Shown here: positions 10,014-19,500 of the stretch, piece by piece
Layout: each line of letters opens with the position of its first letter
Numbering within the stretch: position 1 is the first letter of the stretch
Origin: Tissierella sp.
Lineage (GTDB): Bacteria > Bacillota > Clostridia > Tissierellales > Tissierellaceae
Direction of reading: 5' to 3'
DNA: 64,000 bases
Assembly (NCBI RefSeq): GCF_031460495.1
Contig: NZ_JAVKTS010000006.1
Location: forward strand, 62,001 to 126,000
Notes under the pieces: model-generated
Database searches by the model: none
What the model was told of the DNA's origin: nothing
The model's input: the letters and a program-made list of their open reading frames with translations, nothing else
Position numbers and translations under genes: made by a program

Positions 10014-10062
10014 AGATCTATTGAGGAATGTTCCAATTTTAGAAAGGACGGGGGGATTTTTT

Positions 10063-12603
10063 ATGCGTAGGAGTTTAGCTTTATTTTTGTCAATGATCAT
10101 GTTATTTTCCTTCATTCCCATTAATGTTGAAGGTAAAAGTTATGTAAAAGAAGTTGATGCTCTCTTTGGGGATTTCCAGTTAAAGGTAAATAGCAAGAGA
10201 ATTAGCGGTCATAAGGAAAGTTTTATATATGATGACAATCTTTATGTTTCTTTATTGGATTTGGCTAAAGGTTTAGAGATGGGAGTTAGTGTCAGAGGCA
10301 ATACTATCAACATTACTTCCAAGGGGAAAATAAATGCTTCTTCTAATCAATCCATAGTATTCCAAAGGGGCTATGAGATTGAAGCTAAGGAAAGGATAAT
10401 CGAAAACTTAGAGGATGAGGTTCGTGCTCTAAAGGGACAAGGTCCTGCTGGTATTCAGTATGAGATGAATTCTTCTATTAGAAGTATTAAAGTTGGCTTT
10501 GGAAATATTTCGATTTATCTGGATGGAAAGAAATTAAATTTGGATAGTGAAGTGTTGAGATATAATAATGACATTTATGTAGGATTGGACTCCATTGCTC
10601 CATATTTGTATATTACTCCTAGTATGGGTAAGGACAAGACTAGTGTAAATATTGATGCTAATGGAATATTGATTGAACACAATTTATACTCTACAACAGA
10701 AACATTGCTAGCTATAAGAGAAGGTCGAAATTATCTCTTGGATCTGCAAAAAACTGAAGTAGAAAAGAAGAAAAATCTTTTCGAAAACTATAAGTTACCT
10801 TACAAGAAGATAGGAGATATTGCAGATTTAGAAGATTATTTGAATAAGCATTTTAAGAAAATTGGGGATATCGATGTAAGCTTTGATGTGATGCAACAAT
10901 CAAATTGGGTTAATTTAGATATTAGCTTCCCAAGAGCTAAAAATGCTCAATGGACTAAGCTAAGAAGGTCTGATGTGGAGCAATGGATTTGGAGGATTTA
11001 TACTGCTGTTATACAGCTTTATGATGATGAGGCAATCATATCTGGTGCCATAAGGAATCCATATTATACTTATTATTCAAGTTCTAGTTTGAAAAATTAT
11101 CTTACTTTCTATACTAAGGACAGTGATATCTTCTTTGATTTCACCAATAGCAAGCTTGTTCCAGATAGGAAATCTAGTCCCGATAATTTACTTGATGTAT
11201 TGAATAAGGAATTACCTAAGTATCTTAATTATAATTTAACTTATGATGTAAAAATTACAGGGGACAATATAGAGTTAATTGTATATCCAAGCTCTGATAA
11301 TTTTAACAAACTGTCTCTATTTATGAGAATGGGATATCTAAAATCCCTTAATCAAAAGATTAAAGCTATCTATCCTGATTTAGCAGTACATGGCAAGGTG
11401 GTTTATCTTGGAGATATTTTACCAATTGATTTTTATATTAGTGAAAATAGAATTAGTTCAGATGCTCTATTAGAGGAAACTGAAAAGCATATCATCAACA
11501 ATTATGGGTATTTCTCTCATGGAAACAACAGTTTTAGAATGAATTATTCCTTATATGATAAGGACATGAAAAATTATTATTTATCTATTGAAACTGATTT
11601 CTCTGTAGATGAAGATAAATGGATTAAATCAGGGGATAATGGTAAGCAAAGATTGAGTTCAAATATTCACAATGCTGTAAGCTTTGTTCTTTCTCTGTGG
11701 GATGCCAATGTATCTACTGAAGTAGTGGATAAAAATGGAGTAATGATTACAGATTTCGATTCTTACCAAGAGGTGGTATCGCTTGTAATGGCTAGTCCAA
11801 ATAGTGGACAAATAGTAGAAGGTGAAAAGGTATATTTATACACCGACACTCCTTCAGCAAGTATTTATTATACTAAGGATGGTAGCACTCCTACTACTGA
11901 TACGGGTATTTTATATGATAATCAAGGTATTGTAATCACAGAGGATACTACAATTAATGCCTTTGGATATAAAACAGGCTTAGGAGCAGGACCTGAATCT
12001 ACTTTTACTTATACTGTAATAAGAGATGAAAATTTATCCTATGGTTTAACTGCTTTAGTTGTAAATCCAGGCTCTTTGGATACTGGATTCTCCAATGCTA
12101 AGAGAGATTATAAAGTAAATGTAGATACAGATATAAATTCTATAGATATTACGCCTACTGCTAATGCAGGTGTGATTACTGCCAATGGAAATGCTGTAGC
12201 TACTGGAACTAGTGTAGCTGTTCCTTTAAGTGGAGCTTCAACCACTATTACTATTTCTGTGAAAGAAGCTAACAAGGCAGAGAAAATATATACTGTTATA
12301 GTAAATAAAGGTGGCAGTCAAGGTGAAACTACTTTTGCTATTGCAGACTTAAAGTTCAATACTATGTTTGGATTGATTTTCAGTGGTAGAGTAACTAGCA
12401 ATAAAATCAGTGATTTAAATGGATATGAAGTGGAGCTATTGAGTAAATCCGGAGTTCCTATAGGGGACAGGATTGCTACTTCTAGCAACGGAGATTTCTC
12501 TTTCCCTAATACTCAGCTGAGTCCAATTGATAAAATCATTGGGTTTAAGTATAGAGTATATAACGATAGCAACGTCTTAGTCTTAGAGAAGAATTTGAAT
12601 TAA
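10063..12603 (+). CDS. Secreted multi-domain surface protein (846 aa)
   Basis: I start at ATG 10063 because it follows an AAAGGACGGGGGG ribosome site and opens a proper signal peptide (MRRSLALFLSMIMLFSF). An in-frame ATG at 10000 sits in a repeat. Two copper-amine-oxidase-N-like modules appear at about 25-95 and 125-200, followed by an unfamiliar 370-residue region. Then come a chitobiase/beta-hexosaminidase C-terminal-like domain at about 576-652 (SIYYTKDGSTPT), a cadherin-like beta-sandwich at about 655-755, and an 85-residue C-terminal domain at about 760-846. That last domain recurs at the end of the next gene's product. No enzyme active site was recognised. It is the first gene of the rightward surface set, 25 bases ahead of the SLH gene. 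A structural or stalk role is inferred. Confidence 0.8.
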   Translation: MRRSLALFLSMIMLFSFIPINVEGKSYVKEVDALFGDFQLKVNSKRISGHKESFIYDDNLYVSLLDLAKGLEMGVSVRGNTINITSKGKINASSNQSIVFQRGYEIEAKERIIENLEDEVRALKGQGPAGIQYEMNSSIRSIKVGFGNISIYLDGKKLNLDSEVLRYNNDIYVGLDSIAPYLYITPSMGKDKTSVNIDANGILIEHNLYSTTETLLAIREGRNYLLDLQKTEVEKKKNLFENYKLPYKKIGDIADLEDYLNKHFKKIGDIDVSFDVMQQSNWVNLDISFPRAKNAQWTKLRRSDVEQWIWRIYTAVIQLYDDEAIISGAIRNPYYTYYSSSSLKNYLTFYTKDSDIFFDFTNSKLVPDRKSSPDNLLDVLNKELPKYLNYNLTYDVKITGDNIELIVYPSSDNFNKLSLFMRMGYLKSLNQKIKAIYPDLAVHGKVVYLGDILPIDFYISENRISSDALLEETEKHIINNYGYFSHGNNSFRMNYSLYDKDMKNYYLSIETDFSVDEDKWIKSGDNGKQRLSSNIHNAVSFVLSLWDANVSTEVVDKNGVMITDFDSYQEVVSLVMASPNSGQIVEGEKVYLYTDTPSASIYYTKDGSTPTTDTGILYDNQGIVITEDTTINAFGYKTGLGAGPESTFTYTVIRDENLSYGLTALVVNPGSLDTGFSNAKRDYKVNVDTDINSIDITPTANAGVITANGNAVATGTSVAVPLSGASTTITISVKEANKAEKIYTVIVNKGGSQGETTFAIADLKFNTMFGLIFSGRVTSNKISDLNGYEVELLSKSGVPIGDRIATSSNGDFSFPNTQLSPIDKIIGFKYRVYNDSNVLVLEKNLN

Positions 12604-12628
12604 TAATAATGGTAAGGGAGTGGTAGTT

Positions 12629-13489
12629 TTGAAAAGAATTATATTGATCATTCTTTCCTTAATGCTGCTCCTTCCCTCTTTTATATATGGGGAAGGAATG
12701 GCAACAAAAGATTGGATAGTTGAAAAAGGATATTTCGGTGTAGGTGGATTAAATCTTGATAAAAAAATTAAGAGATCAGAGCTGGCTACTCTAGCTATTC
12801 GTATGGTAGGTCTTGAAGCAAAGGCTAAAGAATATACTGGAAAGTCCTCATTTAAGGATGTCAATGATTGGTCTACTCCTTATGTTGAAATGGCAAAAAA
12901 ACAAGGATTAATCTCTGGTAAATCTAAGGATTTATTCCATCCTAATGGTAATTTAACCTATGTTGAACTACTTGCAGTATTTATGAGAGCCTTAGGCTAC
13001 AAAGATGGCATTGATTTTGTAAAGTATCCTGATGACTATTATAAAAAAGCTTTGGAGATTGGACTTGCCGATATGTACATATCTCAGGATGAAGAAGTCC
13101 TTAGGGAGATTGTCCTTTCCACTATGGTAAAGGCTTTGAATACAAATATCAAGGGTCAAGATTATACTCTATATAAGTCCTTGAATAATACTGAGCTAGA
13201 AGAAGTTATAGAGGAAGCTACGAAATATATCTCTATGACTAATGTAAAATTTAACACTACTATTTCAGGAGTATTTAGTGGGATATTGAAAGGTAGTGAT
13301 GATTTCACAGGATATAAGGTTGTATTGTTATCTGAAAATGGAACTTTCTATGGAGATTCAATCCTAGGGAAGAGCGGCTCCTTTTCAATTGATAAGTTTG
13401 ATATTAGTGTAGTTGCAAAACTAAGTGGATATAGATATGAAGTGTACAACAATAAAGGTAATTTAATCCTAAAATCAAAACTACAATAA
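12629..13489 (+). CDS. Secreted SLH protein with shared C-terminal domain (286 aa)
   Basis: The start is TTG 12629: an AAGGGAG site at 12614-12620 lies eight bases upstream and the product then opens with MKRIILIILSLMLLLPSF, a signal peptide. A GTG three codons earlier would overlap that site. Residues about 24-175 form two to three SLH repeats (KRSELATLAIRMVG, FKDVNDWSTPYVEMAKKQG, LFHPNGNLTYVELLAVFMRA). Residues about 205-286 align closely with the C-terminus of the preceding gene's product: VKFNT, GYKVVLLSENG, GSFS, YRYEVYNN. The two proteins therefore share a domain outside the SLH anchor. It lies between the 846-aa and 2728-aa surface genes and is probably the wall-anchoring member of this set (inference). 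Confidence 0.85.
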   Translation: MKRIILIILSLMLLLPSFIYGEGMATKDWIVEKGYFGVGGLNLDKKIKRSELATLAIRMVGLEAKAKEYTGKSSFKDVNDWSTPYVEMAKKQGLISGKSKDLFHPNGNLTYVELLAVFMRALGYKDGIDFVKYPDDYYKKALEIGLADMYISQDEEVLREIVLSTMVKALNTNIKGQDYTLYKSLNNTELEEVIEEATKYISMTNVKFNTTISGVFSGILKGSDDFTGYKVVLLSENGTFYGDSILGKSGSFSIDKFDISVVAKLSGYRYEVYNNKGNLILKSKLQ

Positions 13490-13502
13490 TGGAGGTGTGC
13501 AT

Positions 13503-16500
13503 ATGAAAAAAGTTCTTATTTGGCTATTGGTATTTACTATGTTACTTGGCTCTATTCCTTCCTTTGCAGCTGATAGAGATGTAATCCACACTGGATTGAA
13601 GAAAATTTATAGGGCTGGCGATACTGATGCTTTAATAAATGATGTAATGAATAATATAGGAAGTCCTGAATTCCTTAGTCAATATTATAGAGAAGAAACT
13701 ATCGATGGTGTCACTAAATATGTCAATGTGGTTGATGAGGAAAATGCTCATTTAGCCTATGTAAGCTCATTGATAGCAAGTGGAGTTAAGCCTGAAGATT
13801 TAGCAGAATATTTGAAAACCAATGCAGGCACGGTTGGCGCTGCATTGAGTAAAGCTACTTCCGATGTGGCTAAGACATTTGAGCAAATCACTGATCCTAA
13901 CAAAGGTAAAATCGAAGAATATATTGGCAATACTGATGCTCTTAAGCTAAAGAGCCCTGACAATTATTCTACTCCTATACCTGGACTTGTTGAACATACT
14001 ACAAGGATTATGATATTAACTAGACCTAGTAGTGTTTCTTCTACAAAATGGCTGTACAAGATTGTAGAAGCTCCTGTAACTTTCAGTACTAATGATGAGC
14101 TTAAAGATGGGGAAATATATACAGCTGGGAAGGATATTGCTATTGCAGAAGGTAAATATATATTGCTTTGTGCGGCAGATTCTTCAAATAGGATCAAGGC
14201 TTATGCTAATATAAAGATTACTGCTGACATGTTGAAGAAACCTAGGGTAAAAGTTGATGCAGCTTTGGGTGAAGATATTGATGCTAAGTTTGAGGATAGT
14301 AAAAATAAGTCAGGTGCTACTGTGGTTAGTAGGCTTCCAGTGGGTACTTGGAAAGTGGCGATTCTTGATTCTCCTGTAGGTGAAGTTTTCCAAGATAGTA
14401 CTTTTGCTGGTTCCTTAGCTTATACTTCTGGAATGGAACTAGTATTAGCTAATGAAGCTGAACAGGATAATATGGATGGTTTTGAGAAAGATATAATTGT
14501 ATATAGTGTAAAAGATGGAATTATTGAGAAGTATAAGGTCTTTGAGCTAAGTAATGCTAATGTTTCTGGGGCTTTAGAGGCTGGGAAGCTTGTTATGAAG
14601 ATCGATGACGAGACTGAGTATAACTTTTCTGCTCCTGAAAAGGGTGGTAAAAGTGGTACTACAAAGATAGCTGAATTAAAGGGTTTAGAGGGCTTTGGTG
14701 CTAGCAAGTGGATGTATGCTTTTGTTGAGAATGATACAGATGTGAAACCTAAGCTTGATAGGATCTATGGTGGAAGCCTTGACTATGTAGCTGGACAAGA
14801 TATAGTGGCTACTGCAGGAAGTCATTTGATGATATTGGCTACTGATAGTGCTGGTAAGGTTAGAGCTTATGGGATAGTAACCCTTGAGGATGGGATGATA
14901 AAGGATCCTTTGGCAATGGTATTATCACCAGAGACTCATTATAGAAATATTAAAAAAGGTAGTGATGTAGGTGAAACTAATATTACATTAAGTAGTTCTA
15001 CTTCACTTGACAACTTATTTGATACTCAGCCTGCTTCTGTAAAATGGAGATACATTTATAGCAAAGATAAATTTGATATACCTGAGTTAAACTCTTTTAT
15101 GACTGACACTAATGAGTTGACTACTGGATCTGACTTTGTTGTGGTTACTGAAAGTCAACTTATGGCAGAAGAAGTTTTCGCTAGAAATCTATTGATTCTT
15201 GCTACAGAAGGTAATGATGATTTATTTAAGATAAAAGGGTATGCGATGATTCCTTTGACACGAGAACATGTTAAATACCCTATCGCTAAGGAACTTGTGG
15301 AGAACACTCATTACTCTACTCCTGAAAAAGGACCAGGTCCTGCTACTACTAAAATTAGTACTCTACATGCCGGGGGAATCGATGGACATTCAACTTGGTG
15401 GTACAAAGTAGTTAAAGCCGTAGAGCCTGCACCTATTGAATATAAAGATGTAATAAATACCACTGGTGGATATAGGACTTATACTTTGGGATCTTCTATT
15501 ACTGCAAATCCTAATGATTATTTGGTACTTGTATCTGTCGATAAGAATAGAAGGGCACTAGCATATAAGAATATATTGTTAAAAGAAGAAAATGTTACTG
15601 CAGCTACTGCTACTAATCTGAAATCCATAACAGACTACGAAGGCCCTATACCTGGTACTATTGCAAATAGTACAAGGTTTACTAAGTTCTATAATAATAC
15701 TCCTTCTGCTGTAAAATGGATGGTAAAAATAGGTGATAAAAGTCTTGGCACTATTGAATCAGGAATGATTGCAAAATCTGAAGATGGATTTGTCGAATAC
15801 AATGTTGGTGATAATATTGCTAATGTTAGTCCAAATAAGTGGATATTGTTGGTTCGAACTGATATTGATGACAAGATAAATGGATACGCAAATATTCAAT
15901 TAAGACAAGAACAAGTAAGAAGTATCAATGCAAAGGAAATGAATACTGATAATTATAAAATTGAAAAAGGAGTTAATCCTGGTAGCACTAGACTCTATGA
16001 CTTAAATCGTGGTGGTATTGAAGGCTCTCCTCATACTGGTTGGAAATGGATGTATAAGCTGATAGATACTAAGCTTACAGGAGAAAATATTCCGTATTTT
16101 AATCAGAAACTTGAAGGAGTAAATCTACCAACTAATGGAAATGTAACTATTGGAAATGGTTCAGATTATGGTTATATACTTCTGTTGGCTACTGATGGCA
16201 ATGGCCTTACCAAGGCTTATGCTCAGATTCTAGTGACATCTGATGATGTTAGAGCATCTGCTCCTCCATTAGCTGTGAATATTGGACCTGGTGATTCTAT
16301 TGATAGGGTCAAATTTATTGGTACTGATTCTTCTTATATGTATAAAACTGATACTAAATTAATTCCTGCCCCTGCCCTCGATGATGTATTATATGGTGCT
16401 ACTAACTATATTGTATCTGAGAATGTAGGTATAAGCGGAAAAGCAGGAACTCATCTAATGATTTACAAGGTTGATGGAGATATGAAAATAAAATCTTATA

Positions 16501-19500
16501 AAGCCTTTGTAATTAAAGATACTGATATTAAGAAAGGCGAAGTTGAAGTTGAAAGTCAATCTTTGCTGGAAGGTAGTGTGAAGAATGGGGGGCAAATTAT
16601 TTCCTTCACTCTTAAAGGTGTTGATGAATGGAATGATGTTAAATATGATGCAAATATTAGAAACAAACTTTATGCAGGCCTAAGAGCTGACAAACAGAAT
16701 ACAGAATGGCTTAAGGTAGTAAGTGCTTTACAAACTGGGGGTCCTGGAAATATATTTGTGGAGGGCAATAAAATTAACATTAGAATACCTGCCACCGAGG
16801 GATATAATATATCAGAAGAGCAAAGTATAAGTCTTGTAGTTCCATTTGAACCTATCAAGGGCGCTATCAATCCTGTAATTGCAAGTAATTCTATAAATAT
16901 AAAGCCAACTCTTGAGGTTAACATATCTGGAACTGTAGTGTCTAATATAATTAGGGAAAAAGATATAAAAGTTGGCGGTGCCACTATTGTATTGACCCTT
17001 ACAGATGCTTTTTGGAACATGGATGTTAAGGAAATTCTAAACGATTCTTTTGTAGAAGGTATTGCTGATATTGATCAACCAAATACTAATTGGGCTAAAA
17101 TAAAGACGGCTGTAATTGCAAACCCTAGCTCTGTTGTGGTAACAAATGAAAGGGTAGTGACTATTACTTTACCTAAAGTAGATGGAGTCGCCTATGGTAG
17201 TGACAAGGAAGTTATTTCATTGACAATTGATGAAAGCTATATTCAAGGTGCTGATACACCCGTTGAAGCTACTCCAAAGTTTACCATATATCCTAATGTA
17301 CTAAAAGTAGACACTGAACTTGTTAATCCAGATAACAAGGTAATAATGCAAGCTCCTGATAACAAAGTGCCACTGGCTAGTGCTGACACTTGGACTGTCA
17401 AATTAACTAATTCTACTTTAAAAGATAATATCACTGACAAAGATGTAACTATTATAGGTATGCCTGCTGGATTAAAACCTGTAATTACAAGGCTATCCGA
17501 TAAAGAATTAGCGGTTAAAATGACTGGTATTGCTTCTAGTAGTTTAGTAGATGGTAGTGTAAGACTTGTGGTAAAAGGAACTGCAGTCAAAGAATTGAAT
17601 TCTATTGATTCTAATGAGCTTTCTTTACCTTATATAAAAGGTACTCCTATGGATTTAAGTCTAGTCAAGTATGAAATAAAGGCCGATGGAATTTATCTAT
17701 CTATGCCTTCTGGATTTGAATATGGAGAAATAAGGTATAGTTTAGATTCTACTAATGGAATTAATGGCGAATGGCATAGTGTAACCTCTATAAACCATAG
17801 AGTTAATGAATTAGTTGGTCCCCTAAGAATCTATGTCGATGAAGAAGTACAACCAAAAGTATTTAAAGAAATAGTTAATTTGAATCATCCTATTGCACCT
17901 CTTGTTAGGGTTAAGGGATATGAGTATAAGCTTAAAGATGAAAAGTACTTGGCCAATATAACTTTAGAAAGTGAAGTAGCTAATCTAGAATATAGCAAGA
18001 ATAATGGGTTAGAATGGTCTGATTTATCTGGTTTACCAGACAAAAAAGTAACTGATTTGGATGCATCATCAATCCTCATTGTAAGAACAAAAGGAATATT
18101 AGGAGAAACAGGTGTATTACCTTCATTAGCTACTCCTAAATTAAATGGAGTATTCTTAGGAGATGTAAAACTTGATGTAAGCCAAAGTAAGATTGATGGT
18201 GCTACTACAACTATGCAATATAGTCTAAACTCTGATATAAACGGTAATGGTGGTAGCTGGAATGCTGCAAAGACCCTTAATCCAACAGTTAGCTTTGCTA
18301 AAGATAATATAGTTTGGATTAGAGAAGGAAATAGCGAGATAAATAAGAGATATATTGGTACAGTAAGCCAAGTTGCACCATTGCCAACTGATATAAAAGA
18401 CTTTGTTGATTATAGTATATTAGATAAGACTATGACTAATAAAAGTGATGTTGACTTACAATATAGAATTGCTAATGGGAATTGGTTTAATTTAGATAAG
18501 AAATCTGCTGATGCTGATTCTCTTGTAAATAATGTAGTGTTTAGCCCTGGTCTTGTTGAAGTTAGAAGAAGAGGAAATTCTAACGAGTTGCCTTCAGCTC
18601 CTATTTTAGTAGCTGAGATAGCTCTTGCTATAAACCCTCCTGAGTTAAAGTTTGATAATGATACAAAAACTATTAAGTATTTTGATAATGGAATCTTTAA
18701 TGATTTAGATGTTCTTTTTGAGTATAAGCTAGGCGCTACAGGGGATTGGAAGAATGGTGGTAGCTTGTCTACTGACGAAGGCCGTAATGGGGATGTCACT
18801 GTATTTGTTAGAAAGAAACCTACTAAGACCTCCGTTGCTAGTAAAGAGGTAAACTTTAACTTTACTAAGAATATTTCATTTACTAATGTTAGTGTTAATG
18901 TCGCTGGTGGTGTTATTGACGGTACTACGACTTTGATGCAATATAGTACAGATTCTACTACTGGAAAAGATGGCAACTGGACTCCTGCTGCAAACGGTAA
19001 AACTAATATTAAGTTTGTACCAGGTATGAATTTATATATTAGGGAAAAAGATAAACCTAATACATTTAGGAAATTGTTTGAAAACTTAGGGAGGGAAGCT
19101 GCTCCTGTATTAGCAGGTGTAACTTATGATGTTCTAGCTAATAGGATTTCAAATGGAAGTGCTCAAAATCTTGAGTATAGGATTGCTGAAGAATCTTGGA
19201 TTCGACTTGATGCTAATAGTGATAAAATGCCTGCAGGCCTAAAGGCTGGAAAACTTGAGTTTAGAAAATCCGCTACAGCTACTACTTTAGAGTCCATATC
19301 AGTTACAAAAGTTTCACCTTTTGATATTATAACTGCTGAAGGGTCTGCACCAGTTATAGATTATAATGATACAATAAACATTATTAATTCTATTAACTCA
19401 AAGACTTCTATTGATTGGGACATATTTGAATATAGGGTAGATTCTACTTCTGCAAATACTTGGAGTAATGGTATTCACTTATCAACTCAAGATTTATCTG

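Noticed and set aside
10000-10062. ATG at 10000 as start of the 846-aa surface protein
   Set aside because: It lies inside the GTCATTC/GAATGAC palindromic repeat, has no ribosome site, and would place 21 polar residues ahead of a clean signal peptide that starts at 10063.
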